Shown here: positions 44,801-59,100 of the stretch, piece after piece
Numbering within the stretch: the stretch's first letter is position 1
Layout of the letters: the number at the start of each line of letters is the position of its first letter
NCBI GenBank assembly: GCA_023634235.1
Contig: JAMKCF010000056.1
Location: 310,001-374,000 of the forward strand
Direction: 5' to 3'
DNA: 64,000 nucleotides
From: Pisaster brevispinus
Taxonomy: Eukaryota > Echinodermata > Asteroidea > Forcipulatida > Asteriidae
Made by a program: the position numbers and the translations under genes
Notes under the pieces: model-generated
Database searches by the model: none
What the model saw: the letters and a program-made list of their open reading frames with translations, nothing else
What the model was told of the DNA's origin: nothing

Positions 44801-47140
44801 TTTGTCTTTGTCTCTTTGACATCAAAAACGAGTTGAAGGTGTTTTGCGGGGGGTTTGTAGCGTCCCCACTTGCTGGTCTTTTCCGGTGTGAAACCTGCTC
44901 TCATCGGCCGTGAAAGTCTATTTTTCGGATGGAGGGATACCTAAGGCAGAGTCAGGTCAAAAATTCATCTCTCTAGCCCCCCTAGAACGGGAGTTATTCT
45001 CAATTTTACCTCAAATTTCTTTTGGGCCATTACCCCGGCCGTCGAGACCTTGCTTCGCAGCCGGCCCCTGGAATTTTTCAATATCTCTTAGGGGTAGGCC
45101 TAACATCCAGGCCGCTCGCCTCGCTTACAGAACCGTCAGCAACCCCAAAATTATGGCAAAGATAGCCCTTGAGACGGGCTTTCCAGTGGTATAAAACTTG
45201 TGCAAATCCGATAATGCCTTGGTGGTGAAATGACAATCCTTATTTTGTCTTTGTCTCTTTGACAGCAAAAACGAGTTGAAGGTGTTTTGCGGGGGTTTCT
45301 AGCGTCCCCGCTTTCTGGTCTTTTCCGGTGTGAAACCTGCCGTCATCGGCCGTGAAAGTCTATTTTTCGGATGGAGGGATACCTAAGGCAGAGTCAGGTC
45401 AAAAATTCATCTCTCTAGCCCCCCTAGAACGGGAGTTATTCTCAATTTTACCTCAAATTTATTTTGGGCTATTACCCCGGCCGGCGAGACCTTGCTTCGC
45501 AGCCGGCCCCTGGAATTTTTGAATATCTCTTAGGGGTAGGCCTAACATCCAGGCCGCTCGGCTCGCCTACAGAATCGTCAGCAACCCCAAGTTCATGGCA
45601 AAGATAGCCCTTGAGACGGGCTTTCCAGTGGTATAAAACTTGGGCAGATCCGATGATGCCTTGAGGGTGAAATGACCGTCCTTATTTTGTCTTTGTCTCT
45701 TTGACAGCAAAAACGAGTTGAAGGTGTTTTGCGGGGGGTTTGTAGCGTCCCCGCTTTCTGGTCTTTTCCGGTGTGAAACCTGCTCTTACCGGCCGTGAAA
45801 GTCTATTTTTCGAATGCAAGGATACCTAAGGCAGAGTCAGGTCAAAGATTCATCTCTCTAGCCCCCCTAGAACGGGAGTTATTCTCAATTTTACCTCAAA
45901 TTTATTTTGGGCTATTACCCCGGCCGGCGAGACCTTGCTTCGCAGCCAGCCCCTGGAATTTTTGAAAATCTCTTAGGGGTAGGCCTAACATCCAGGCAGC
46001 TCGGCTCGCCTACAGAATCGTCAGCAACCCCAAGTTCATGGCAAAGATAGCCCTTGAGACTGGCTTTCCAGTGGTATAAAACTTGGGTAGATCCGATGAT
46101 GCCTTGAGGGTGAAATGACCGTCCTTATTTTGTCTTTGTCTCTTTGACATCAAAAACGAGTTGAAGGTGCTTTGCGGGGGGTTTGTAGCGTCCCCACTTG
46201 CTGGTCTTTTCCGGTGTGAAACCTGCTCTCATCGGCCGTGAAAGTCTTTTTTTCGGATGCAAGGATACCTAAGGCAGAGTCAGGTCAAAAATTCATCTCT
46301 CTAGCCCCCCTAGAACGGGAGTTATTCTCAATTTTACCTCAAATTTCTTTTGGGCCATTACCCCGGCCGTCGAGACCTTGCTTCGCAGCCGGCCCCTGGA
46401 ATTTTTCAATATCTCTTAGGGGTAGGCCTAACATCCAGGCCGCTCGCCTCGCTTACAGAACCGTCAGCAACCCCAAAATTATGGCAAAGATAGCCCTTGA
46501 GACGGGCTTTCCAGTGGTATAAAACTTGTGCAAATCCGATAATGCCTTGGTGGTGAAATGACAATCCTTATTTTGTCTTTGTCTCTTTGACAGCAAAAAC
46601 GAGTTGAAGGTGTTTTGCGGGGGTTTCTAGCGTCCCCGCTTTCTGGTCTTTTCCGGTGTGAAACCTGCCGTCATCGGCCGTGAAAGTCTATTTTTCGGAT
46701 GGAGGGATACCTAAGGCAGAGTCAGGTCAAAAATTCATCTCTCTAGCCCCCCTAGAACGGGAGTTATTCCCAAATTTACCTCAAATTTATTTTGGCCATT
46801 ACCCCGGCCGTCGAGACCTTGCTTCGCAGCCGGCCCCTGGAATTTTTCAATATCTCTTAGGGGAAGGCCTAACATCCAGGCCGCTCGCCTCGCTTACAGA
46901 ATCGTCAGCAACCCCAAATTCATGGCAAAGATAGCCCTTGAGACGGGCTTTGCAGTGGTATAAAACTTGGGCAGATCCGATGATGCCTTGGGGGTGAAAT
47001 GACAATCCTTATTTTGTCATTGTCTCTTTGACAGCAAAAACGAGTTGAAGGTGTTTTGCGGGGGGTTTGTAGCGTCCCCGCTTTCTGGTCTTTTCCGGTG
47101 TGAAACCTGCCGTCATCGGCCGTGAAAGTCTATTTTTCGG
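41810..47140. repeat. Satellite B block of shuffled three-monomer repeats (1,328-1,329 bp)
   Basis: A few monomer types recur in varying order. The type with CTATTTTTCGAATGCAAGG occurs at 43139, 44468 and 45796. The type at 42252 recurs at 43581 and 46680, and that at 42695 recurs at 44024. The type with CCCCAAAATTATGG occurs in the monomers at 41810, 44910 and 46238. Most offsets are three monomers. The 41810-44910 offset is seven, so one order was inserted into another. Confidence 0.75.
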
Positions 47141-49600
47141 ATGCAAGGATACCTAAGGCAGAGTCAGGTCAAAAATTCATCTCTCTAGCACCCCTAGAAC
47201 GGGAGTTATTCTCAATTTTACCTCAAATTTCTTTTGGGCTATGACCCCGGCGGCGAGACCTTGCTTCGCAGCCGGCCCCTGGAATTTTTGAATATCTCTT
47301 AGGGGTAGGCCTAACATCCAGGCCGCTCGGCTCGCCTACAGAATCGTCAGCAACCCCAAAATCATGGCAGAGATAGCCCTTGAGACGGGCTTTCCAGTGG
47401 TATAAAACTTGGGCAGATCCGATGATGCCTTGAGGGTGAAATGACCGTCCTTATTTTGTCTTTGTCTCTTTGACATCAAAAACGAGTTGAAGGTGTTTTG
47501 CGGGGGGTTCGTAGCGTCCCCACTTGCTGGTCTTTTCCGGTGTGAAACCTGCTCTCATCGGCCGTGAAAGTCTATTTTTCGGATGGAGGGATACCTAAGG
47601 CAGACGCAAGTCAAAAATTCATCTCTCTAGCCCCCCTAGAACGGGAGTTATTCTCAACTTTACCTCAAATTTCTTTTGGGCCATTACCCCGGCCGTCGAG
47701 ACCTTGCTTCGCAGCCGGCCCCTGGAATTTTTGAATATCTCTTAGGGGTAGGCCTAACATCCAGGCCGCTCGGCTCGCCTACAGAATCGTCAGCAACCCC
47801 AAGTTCATGGCAAAGATAGCCCTTGAGACTGGCTTTCCAGTGGTATAAAACTTGGGTAGATCCGATGATGCCTTGAGGGTGAAATGACCGTCCTTATTTT
47901 GTCTTTGTCTCTTTGACATCAAAAACGAGTTGAAGGTGTTTTGCGGGGGGTTTGTAACGTCCCCACTTGCTGGTCTTTTCCGGTGTGAAACCTGCTCTCA
48001 TCGGCCGTGAAAGTCTATTTTTCGGATGGAGGGATACCTAAGGCAGAGTCAGGTCAAAAATTCATCTCTCTAGCCCCCCTAGAACGGGAGTTATTCTCAA
48101 TTTTACCTCAAATTTATTTTGGGCCATTACCCCGGCCGTCGAGACCTTGCTTCGCAGCCGGCCCCTGGAATTTTTCAATATCTCTTAGGGGTAGGCCTAA
48201 CATCCAGGCCGCTCGCCTCGCTTACAGAATCGTCAGCAACCCCAAATTTATGGCAAAGATAGCCCTTGAGACGGGCTTTCCAGTGGTATAAAACTTGTGC
48301 AAATCCGATAATGCCTTGGTGGTGAAATGACAATCCTTATTTTGTCTTTGTCTCTTTGACAGCAAAAACGAGTTGAAGGTGTTTTGCGGGGGGTTTGTAG
48401 CGTCCCCGCTTTCTGGTCTTTTCCGGTGTGAAACCTGCCGTCATCGGCCGTGAAAATCTTTTTTTCGGATGCAAGGATACCTAAGGCAGAGTCAGGTCAA
48501 AAATTCATCTCTCTAGCCCCCCTAGAACGGGAGTTATTCTCAATTTTACCTCAAATTTCTTTTGGGCTATTACCCCGGCGGCGAGACCTTGCTTCGCAGC
48601 CGGCCCCTGGAATTTTTGAATATCTCTTAGGGGTAGGCCTAACATCCAGGCCGCTCGGCTCGCCTACAGAATCGTCAGCAACCCCAAGTTCATGGCAGAG
48701 ATAGCCCTTGAGACGGGCTTTCCAGTGGTATAAAACTTGGGCAGATCCGATGATGCCTTGAGGGTGAAATGACCGTCCTTATTTTGTCTTTGTCTCTTTG
48801 ACATCAAAAACGAGTTGAAGGTGTTTTGCGGGGGGTTCGTAGCGTCCCCACTTGCTGGTCTTTTCTGGTGTGAAACCTGCTCTCATCGGCCGTGAAAGTC
48901 TATTTTTCGGATGGAGGGATACCTAAGGCAGACGCAAGTCAAAAATTCATCTCTCTAGCCCCCCTAGAACGGGAGTTATTCTCAACTTTACCTCAAATTT
49001 CTTTTGGGCCATTACCCCGGCCGTCGAGACCTTGCTTCGCAGCCGGCCCCTGGAATTTTTGAATATCTCTTAGGGGTAGGCCTAACATCCAGGCCGCTCG
49101 GCTCGCCTACAGAATCGTCAGCAACCCCAAGTTCATGGCAAAGATAGCCCTTGAGACTGGCTTTCCAGTGGTATAAAACTTGGGTAGATCCGATGATGCC
49201 TTGAGGGTGAAATGACCGTCCTTATTTTGTCTTTGTCTCTTTGACATCAAAAACGAGTTGAAGGTGTTTTGCGGGGGGTTTGTAGCGTCCCCACTTGCTG
49301 GTCTTTTCCGGTGTGAAACCTGCTCTCATCGGCCGTGAAAGTCTATTTTTCGGATGGAGGGATACCTAAGGCAGAGTCAGGTCAAAAATTCATCTCTCTA
49401 GCCCCCCTAGAACGGGAGTTATTCTCAATTTTACCTCAAATTTATTTTGGGCCATTACCCCGGCCGTCGAGACCTTGCTTCGCAGCCGGCCCCTGGAATT
49501 TTTCAATATCTCTTAGGGGTAGGCCTAACATCCAGGCCGCTCGCCTCGCTTACAGAATCGTCAGCAACCCCAAATTTATGGCAAAGATAGCCCTTGAGAC
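47140..49600. repeat. Satellite B three-monomer duplication (1,328 bp, two copies)
   Basis: The rare variant GGCAGACGCAAGTC, where most copies have GGCAGAGTCAGGTC, lies at 47600 and 48928. CCCCGGCGGCGAG, one C-G pair shorter than usual, lies near 47247 and 48575. The monomers starting at 48007 and 49335 also match. The same GACGCAAGTC variant appears later near 56452, 59550 and 61320, linking this block to the right-hand ones. Confidence 0.75.
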
Positions 49601-52600
49601 GGGCTTTCCAGTGGTATAAAACTTGTGCAAATCCGATAATGCCTTGGTGGTGAAATGACAATCCTTATTTTGTCTTTGTCTCTTTGACAGCAAAAACGAG
49701 TTGAAGGTGTTTTGCGGGGGTTTCTAGCGTCCCCGCTTTCTGGTCTTTTCCGGTGTGAAACCTGCCGTCATCGGCCGTGAAAGTCTATTTTTCGGATGGA
49801 GGGATACCTAAGGCAGAGTCAGGTCAAAAATTCATCTCTCTAGCCCCCCTAGAACGGGAGTTATTCCCAAATTTACCTCAAATTTATTTTGGGCCATTAC
49901 CCCGGCCGTCGAGACCTTGCTTCGCAGCCGGCCCCTGGAATTTTTCAATATCTCTTAGGGGTAGGCCTAACATCCAGGCCGCTCGCCTCGCTTACAGAAT
50001 CGTCAGCAACCCCAAATTCATGGCAAAGATAGCCCTTGAGACGGGCTTTGCAGTGGTATAAAACTTGGGCAGATCCGATGATGCCTTGGGGGTGAAATGA
50101 CAATCCTTATTTTGTCATTGTCTCTTTGACAGCAAAAACGAGTTGAAGGTGTTTTGCGGGGGGTTTGTAGCGTCCCCGCTTTCTGGTCTTTTCCGGTGTG
50201 AAACCTGCCGTCATCGGCCGTGAAAGTCTTTTTTTCGGATGCAAGGATACCTAAGGCAGAGTCAGGTCAAAAATTCATCTCTCTAGCCCCCCTAGAACGG
50301 GAGTTATTCTCAATTTTACCTCAAATTTATTTTGGGCTATTACCCCGGCCGGCGAGACCTTGCTTCGCAGCCGGCCCCTGGAATTTTTGAATATCTCTTA
50401 GGGGTAGGCCTAACATCCAGGCCGCTCGGCTCGCCTACAGAATCGTCAGCAACCCCAAGTTCATGGCAAAGATAGCCCTTGAGACGGGCTTTCCAGTGGT
50501 ATAAAACTTGGGCAGATCCGATGATGCCTTGAGGGTGAAATGACCGTCCTTATTTTGTCTTTGTCTCTTTGACAGCAAAAACGAGTTGAAGGTGTTTTGC
50601 GGGGGGTTTGTAGCGTCCCCGCTTTCTGGTCTTTTCCGGTGTGAAACCTGCTCTCACCGGCCGTGAAAGTCTATTTTTCGGATGGAGGGATACCTAAGGC
50701 AGAGTCAGGTCAAAAATTCATCTCTCTAGCCCCCCTAGAACGGGAGTTATTCTCAATTTTACCTCAAATTTAGTTTGGGCCATTACCCCGGCCGTCGAGA
50801 CCTTGCTTCGCAGCCTGCCCCTGGAATTTTTGAATATCTCTTAGGGGTAGGCCTAACATCCAGGCCGCTCGCCTCGCTTACAGAATCGTCAGCAACCCCA
50901 AATTCATGGCAAAGATAGCCCTTGAGACGGGCTTTCCAGTGGTATAAAACTTGTGCAAATCCGATAATGCCTTGGTGGTGAAATGACAATCCTTATTTTG
51001 TCTTTGTCTCTTTGACAGCAAAAACGAGTTGAAGGTGTTTTGCGGGGGGTTTGTAGCGTCCCCGCTTTCTGGTCTTTTCCGGTGTGAAACCTGCCGTCAT
51101 CGGCCGTGAAAGTCTTTTTTTCGGATGCAAGGATACCTAAGGCAGAGTCAGGTCAAAAATTCATCTCTCTAGCCCCCCTAGAACGGGAGTTATTCTCAAT
51201 TTTACCTCAAATTTCTTTTGGGCTATTACCCCGGCCGGCGAGACCTTGCTTCGCAGCCGGCCCCTGGAATTGTTGAATATCTCTTAGGGGTAGGCCTTAC
51301 ATCCAGGCCGCTCGGCTCGCCTACAGAATCGTCAGCAACCCCAAGTTCATGGCAGAGATAGCCCTTGAGACGGGCTTTCCAGTGGTATAAAACTTGTGCA
51401 AATCCGATAATGCCTTGGTGGTGAAATGACAATCCTTATTTTGTCTTTGTCTCTTTGACAGCAAAAACGAGTTGAAGGTGTTTTGCGGGGGTTTCTAGCG
51501 TCCCCGCTTTCTGGTCTTTTCCGGTGTGAAACTTTTGTCATCGGCCGTGAAAGTCTATTTTTCGGATGGAGGGATACCTAAGGTAGAGTCAGGTCAAAAA
51601 TTCATCTCTCTAGCCCCCCTAGAACGGGAGTTATTCTCAATTTTACCTCAAATTTATTTTGGGCTATTACCCCGGCCGGCGAGACCTTGCTTCGCAGCCG
51701 GCCCCTGGAATTTTTGAATATCTCTTAGGGGTAGGCCTAACATCCAGGCCGCTCGGCTCGCTTACAGAACCGTCAGCAACCCCAAAATTATGGCAAAGAT
51801 AGCCCTTGAGACGGGCTTTCCAGTGGTATAAAACTTGTGCAAATCCGATAATGCCTTGGTAGTGAAATGACAATCCTTATTTTGTCTTTGTCTCTTTGAC
51901 AGCAAAAACGAGTTGAAGGTGTTTTGCGGGGGTTTCTAGCGTCCCCGCTTTCTGGTCTTTTCCGGTGTGAAACCTGCCGTCATCGGCCGTGAAAGTCTAT
52001 TTTTCGGATGGAGGGATACCTAAGGCAGAGTCAGGTCAAAAATTCATCTCTCTAGCCCCCCTAGAACGGGAGTTATTCCCAAATTTACCTCAAATTTATT
52101 TTGGGCCATTACCCCGGCCGTCGAGACCTTGCTTCGCAGCCGGCCCCTGGAATTTTTCAATATCTCTTAGGGGTAGGCCTAACATCCAGGCCGCTCGCCT
52201 CGCTTACAGAATCGTCAGCAACCCCAAATTCATGGCAAAGATAGCCCTTGAGACGGGCTTTGCAGTGGTATAAAACTTGGGCAGATCCGATGATGCCTTG
52301 GGGGTGAAATGACAATCCTTATTTTGTCATTGTCTCTTTGACAGCAAAAACGAGTTGAAGGTGTTTTGCGGGGGGTTTGTAGCGTCCCCGCTTTCTGGTC
52401 TTTTCCGGTGTGAAACCTGCCGTCATCGGCCGTGAAAGTCTTTTTTTCGGATGCAAGGATACCTAAGGCAGAGTCAGGTCAAAAATTCATCTCTCTAGCC
52501 CCCCTAGAACGGGAGTTATTCTCAATTTTACCTCAAATTTATTTTGGGCTATTACCCCGGCCGGCGAGACCTTGCTTCGCAGCCGGCCCCTGGAATTTTT

Positions 52601-55600
52601 GAATATCTCTTAGGGGTAGGCCTAACATCCAGGCCGCTCGGCTCGCCTACAGAATCGTCAGCAACCCCAAGTTCATGGCAAAGATAGCCCTTGAGACGGG
52701 CTTTCCAGTGGTATAAAACTTGGGCAGATCCGATGATGCCTTGAGGGTGAAATGACCGTCCTTATTTTGTCTTTGTCTCTTTGACAGCAAAAACGAGTTG
52801 AAGGTGTTTTGCGGGGGGTTTGTAGCGTCCCCGCTTTCTGGTCTTTTCCGGTGTGAAACCTGCTCTCACCGGCCGTGAAAGTCTATTTTTCGGATGGAGG
52901 GATACCTAAGGCAGAGTCAGGTCAAAAATTCATCTCTCTAGCCCCCCTAGAACGGGAGTTATTCTCAATTTTACCTCAAATTTAGTTTGGGCCATTACCC
53001 CGGCCGTCGAGACCTTGCTTCGCAGCCTGCCCCTGGAATTTTTGAATATCTCTTAGGGGTAGGCCTAACATCCAGGCCGCTCGCCTCGCTTACAGAATCG
53101 TCAGCAACCCCAAATTCATGGCAAAGATAGCCCTTGAGACGGGCTTTCCAGTGGTATAAAACTTGTGCAAATCCGATAATGCCTTGGTGGTGAAATGACA
53201 ATCCTTATTTTGTCTTTGTCTCTTTGACAGCAAAAACGAGTTGAAGGTGTTTTGCGGGGGGTTTGTAGCGTCCCCGCTTTCTGGTCTTTTCCGGTGTGAA
53301 ACCTGCCGTCATCGGCCGTGAAAGTCTTTTTTTCGGATGCAAGGATACCTAAGGCAGAGTCAGGTCAAAAATTCATCTCTCTAGCCCCCCTAGAACGGGA
53401 GTTATTCTCAATTTTACCTCAAATTTCTTTTGGGCTATTACCCCGGCCGGCGAGACCTTGCTTCGCAGCCGGCCCCTGGAATTGTTGAATATCTCTTAGG
53501 GGTAGGCCTTACATCCAGGCCGCTCGGCTCGCCTACAGAATCGTCAGCAACCCCAAGTTCATGGCAGAGATAGCCCTTGAGACGGGCTTTCCAGTGGTAT
53601 AAAACTTGTGCAAATCCGATAATGCCTTGGTGGTGAAATGACAATCCTTATTTTGTCTTTGTCTCTTTGACAGCAAAAACGAGTTGAAGGTGTTTTGCGG
53701 GGGTTTCTAGCGTCCCCGCTTTCTGGTCTTTTCCGGTGTGAAACTTTTGTCATCGGCCGTGAAAGTCTATTTTTCGGATGGAGGGATACCTAAGGTAGAG
53801 TCAGGTCAAAAATTCATCTCTCTAGCCCCCCTAGAACGGGAGTTATTCTCAATTTTACCTCAAATTTATTTTGGGCTATTACCCCGGCCGGCGAGACCTT
53901 GCTTCGCAGCCGGCCCCTGGAATTTTTGAATATCTCTTAGGGGTAGGCCTAACATCCAGGCCGCTCGGCTCGCTTACAGAACCGTCAGCAACCCCAAAAT
54001 TATGGCAAAGATAGCCCTTGAGACGGGCTTTCCAGTGGTATAAAACTTGTGCAAATCCGATAATGCCTTGGTGGTGAAATGACAATCCTTATTTTGTCTT
54101 TGTCTCTTTGACAGCAAAAACGAGTTGAAGGTGTTTTGCGGGGGTTTCTAGCGTCCCCGCTTTCTGGTCTTTTCCGGTGTGAAACCTGCCGTCATCGGCC
54201 GTGAAAGTCTATTTTTCGGATGGAGGGATACCTAAGGCAGAGTCAGGTCAAAAATTCATCTCTCTAGCCCCCCTAGAACGGGATTTATTCCCAAATTTAC
54301 CTCAAATTTATTTTGGGCCATTACCCCGGCCGTCGAGACCTTGCTTCGCAGCCGGCCCCTGGAATTTTTCAATATCTCTTAGGGGTAGGCCTAACATCCA
54401 GGCCGCTCGCCTCACTTACAGAATCGTCAGCAACCCCAAATTCATGGCAAAGATAGCCCTTGAGACGGGCTTTGCAGTGGTATAAAACTTGGGCAGATCC
54501 GATGATGCCTTGGGGGTGAAATGACAATCCTTATTTTGTCATTGTCTCTTTGACAGCAAAAACGAGTTGAAGGTGTTTTGCGGGGGGTTTGTAGCGTCCC
54601 CGCTTTCTGGTCTTTTCCGGTGTGAAACCTGCCGTCATCGGCCGTGAAAGTCTTTTTTTCGGATGCAAGGATACCTAAGGCAGAGTCAGGTCAAAAATTC
54701 ATCTCTCTAGCCCCCCTAGAACGGGAGTTATTCTCAATTTTACCTCAAATTTATTTTGGGCTATTACCCCGGCCGGCGAGACCTTGCTTCGCAGCCGGCC
54801 CCTGGAATTTTTGAATATCTCTTAGGGGTAGGCCTAACATCCAGGCCGCTCGGCTCGCCTACAGAATCGTCAGCAACCCCAAGTTCATGGCAAAGATAGC
54901 CCTTGAGACGGGCTTTCCAGTGGTATAAAACTTGGGCAGATCCGATGATGCCTTGAGGGTGAAATGACCGTCCTTATTTTGTCTTTGTCTCTTTGACAGC
55001 AAAAACGAGTTGAAGGTGTTTTGCGGGGGGTTTGTAGCGTCCCCGCTTTCTGGTCTTTTCCGGTGTGAAACCTGCTCTCACCGGCCGTGAAAGTCTATTT
55101 TTCGGATGGAGGGATACCTAAGGCAGAGTCAGGTCAAAAATTCATCTCTCTAGCCCCCCTAGAACGGGAGTTATTCTCAATTTTACCTCAAATTTAGTTT
55201 GGGCAATTACCCCGGCCGTCGAGACCTTGCTTCGCAGCCGGCCCCTGGAATTTTTGAATATCTCTTAGGGGTAGGCCTAACATCCAGGCCGCTCGCCTCG
55301 CTTACAGAATCGTCAGCAACCCCAAATTCATGGCAAAGATAGCCCTTGAGACGGGCTTTCCAGTGGTATAAAACTTGTGCAAATCCGATAATGCCTTGGT
55401 GGTGAAATGACAATCCTTATTTTGTCTTTGTCTCTTTGACAGCAAAAACGAGTTGAAGGTGTTTTGCGGGGGGTTTGTAGCGTCCCCGCTTTCTGGTCTT
55501 TTCCGGTGTGAAACCTGCCGTCATCGGCCGTGAAAGTCTTTTTTTCGGATGCAAGGATACCTAAGGCAGAGTCAGGTCAAAAATTCATCTCTCTAGCCCC

Positions 55601-56160
55601 CCTAGAACGGGAGTTATTCTCAATTTTACCTCAAATTTCTTTTGGGCTTTTACCCCGGCCGGCGAGACCTTGCTTCGCAGCCGGCCCCTGGAATTGTTGA
55701 ATATCTCTTAGGGGTAGGCCTTACATCCAGGCCGCTCGGCTCGCCTACAGAATCGTCAGCAACCCCAAGTTCATGGCAGAGATAGCCCTTGAGACGGGCT
55801 TTCCAGTGGTATAAAACTTGTGCAAATCCGATAATGCCTTGGTGGTGAAATGACAATCCTTATTTTGTCTTTGTCTCTTTGACAGCAAAAACGAGTTGAA
55901 GGTGTTTTGCGGGGGTTTCTAGCGTCCCCGCTTTCTGGTCTTTTCCGGTGTGAAACTTTTGTCATCGGCCGTGAAAGTCTATTTTTCGGATGGAGGGATA
56001 CCTAAGGCAGAGTCAGGTCAAAAATTCATCTCTCTAGCCCCCCTAGAACGGGAGTTATTCTCAATTTTACCTCAAATTTATTTTGGGCTATTACCCCGGC
56101 CGGCGAGACCTTGCTTCGCAGCCGGCCCCTGGAATTTTTGAATATCTCTTAGGGGTAGGC
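49600..56160. repeat. Satellite B five-monomer higher-order repeat, three copies (2,212 bp)
   Basis: Monomers starting at 49777, 51989 and 54201 head three near-identical five-monomer blocks. Shared tags are GTGAAACTTTTGTCATCGG (51528, 53740, 55952), GGCCCCTGGAATTGTTG (51260, 53472, 55684) and GGTAGGCCTTACATCC (51289, 53501, 55713). GCAGCCTGCCCC is shared by the first two copies only. Small private changes mark each copy, such as AACGGGATTTATTC in the third. Confidence 0.85.
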
Positions 56161-59100
56161 CTAACATCCAGGCCGCTCGGCTCGCCTACAGAATCGTCAG
56201 CAACACCAAGTTCATGGCAGAGATAGCCCTTGAGACGGGCTTTCCAGTGGTATAAAACTTGGGCAGATCCGATGATGCCTTGAGGGTGAAATGACCGTCC
56301 TTATTTTGTCTTTGTCTCTTTGACATCAAAAACGAGTTGAAGGTGTTTTGCGGGGGGTTCGTAGCGTCCCCACTTGCTGGTCTTTTCCGGTGTGAAACCT
56401 GCTCTCATCGGCCGTGAAAGTCTATTTTTCGGATGGAGGGATACCTAAGGCAGACGCAAGTCAAAAATTCATCTCTCTAGCCCCCCTAGAACGGGAGTTA
56501 TTCTCAATTTTACCTCAAATTTCTTTTGGGCCATTACCCCGGCCGTCGAGACCTTGCTTCGCAGCCGGCCCCTGGAATTTTTCAATATCTCTTAGGGGTA
56601 GGCCTAACATCCAGGCCGCTCGCCTCGCCTACAGAATCGTCAGCAATCCCAAATTCATGGCAAAGATAGCCCTTGAGACGGGCTTTCCAGTGGTATAAAA
56701 CTTGGGCAGATCCGATGATGCCTTGAGGGTGAAATGACCGTCTTTATTTTGTCTTTGTCTCTTTGACATCAAAAACGAGTTGAAGGTGTTTTGCGGGGGG
56801 TTTGTAGCGTCCCCGCTTTCTGGTCTTTTCCGGTGTGAAACCTGCTCTCATCGGCCGTGAAAGTCTATTTTTCGGATGGAGGGATACCTAAGGCAGAGTC
56901 AGGTCAAAAATTCATCTCTCTAGCCCCCCTAGAACGGGAGTTATTCTCAATTTTACCTCAAATTTCTTTTGGGCCATTACCCCGGCCGTCGAGACCTTGC
57001 TTCGCAGCCGGCCCCTGGAATTTTTCAATATCTCTTAGGGGTAGGCCTAACATCCAGGCCGCTCGCCTCGCTTACAGAATCGTCAGCAACCCCAAATTCA
57101 TGGCAAAGATAGCCCTTGAGACGGGCTTTCCAGTGGTATAAAACTTGTGCAAATCCGATAATGCCTTGGTGGTGAAATGACAATCCTTATTTTGTCTTTG
57201 TCTCTTTGACAGCAAAAACGAGTTGAAGGTGTTTTGCGGGGGGTTTGTAGCGTCCCCGCTTTCTGGTCTTTTCCGGTGTGAAACCTGCCGTCATCGGCCG
57301 TGAAAGTCTTTTTTTCGGATGCAAGGATACCTAAGGCAGAGTCAGGTCAAAAATTCATCTCTCTAGCCCCCCTAGAACGGGAGTTATTCTCAATTTTACC
57401 TCAAATTTCTTTTGGGCTTTTACCCCGGCCGGCGAGACCTTGCTTCGCAGCCGGCCCCTGGAATTTTTGAATATCTCTTAGGGGTAGGCCTAACATCCAG
57501 GCCGCTCGCCTCGACTACAGAATCGTCAGCAACCCCAAATTCATGGCAAAGATAGCCCTTGAGACGGGCTTTCCAGTGGTATAAAACTTGTGCAAATCCG
57601 ATAATGCCTTGGTGGTGAAATGACAATCCTTACTTTGTCTTTGTCTCTTTGACAGCAAAAACGAGTTGAAGGTGTTTTGCGGGGGGTTTGTAGCGTCCCC
57701 GCTTTCTGGTCTTTTCCGGTGTGAAACCTGCCGTCATCGGCCGTGAAAGTCTTTTTTCGGATGCAAGGATACCTAAGGCAGAGTCAGGTCAAAAATTCAT
57801 CTCTCTAGCCCCCCTAGAACGGGAGTTATTCTCAATTTTACCTCAAATTTATTTTGGGCCATTACCCCGGCCGGCGAGACCTTGCTTCGCAGCCGGCCCC
57901 TGGAATTTTTGAATATCTCTTAGGGGTAGGCCTAACATCCAGGCCGCTCGGCTCGCCTACAGAATCGTCAGCAACCCCAAGTTCATGGCAGAGATAGCCC
58001 TTGAGACGGGCTTTCCAGTGGTATAAAACTTGGGCAGATCCGATGATGCCTTGAGGGTGAAATGACCGTCCTTATTTTGTCTTTGTCTCTTTGACATCAA
58101 AAACGAGTTGAAGGTGTTTTGCGGGGGGTTTGTAGCGTCCCCACTTGCTGGTCTTTTTCGGTGTGAAACCTGCTCTCATCGGCCGTGAAAGTCTATTTTT
58201 CGGATGGAGGGATACCTAAGGCAGAGTCAGGTCAAAAATTCATCTCTCTAGCCCCCCTAGAACGGGAGTTATTCTCAATTTTACCTCAAATTTAGTTTGG
58301 GCCATTACCCCGGCCGTCGAGACCTTGCTTCGCAGCCGGCCCCTGGAATTTTTGAATATCTCTTAGGGGTAGGCCTAACATCCAGGCCGCTCGCCTCGCT
58401 TACAGAATCGTCAGCAACCCCAAATTCATGGCAAAGATAGCCCTTGAGACGGGCTTTCCAGTGGTATAAAACTTGTGCAAATCCGATAATGCCTTGGTGG
58501 TGAAATGACAATCCTTATTTTGTCTTTGTCTCTTTGACAGCAAAAACGAGTTGAAGGTGTTTTGCGGGGGGTTTGTAGCGTCCCCGCTTTCTGGTCTTTT
58601 CCGGTGTGAAACCTGCCGTCATCGGCCGTGAAAGTCTTTTTTTCGGATGCAAGGATACCTAAGGCAGAGTCAGGTCAAAAATTCATCTCTCTAGCCCCCC
58701 TAGAACGGGAGTTATTCTCAATTTTACCTCAAATTTCTTTTGGGCTATTACCCCGGCCGGCGAGACCTTGCTTCGCAGCCGGCCCCTGGAATTGTTGAAT
58801 ATCTCTTAGGGGTAGGCCTTACATCCAGGCCGCTCGGCTCGCCTACAGAATCGTCAGCAACCCCAAGTTCATGGCAGAGATAGCCCTTGAGACGGGCTTT
58901 CCAGTGGTATAAAACTTGTGCAAATCCGATAATGCCTTGGTGGTGAAATGACAATCCTTATTTTGTCTTTGTCTCTTTGACAGCAAAAACGAGTTGAAGG
59001 TGTTTTGCGGGGGTTTCTAGCGTCCCCGCTTTCTGGTCTTTTCCGGTGTGAAACTTTTGTCATCGGCCGTGAAAGTCTATTTTTCGGATGGAGGGATACC

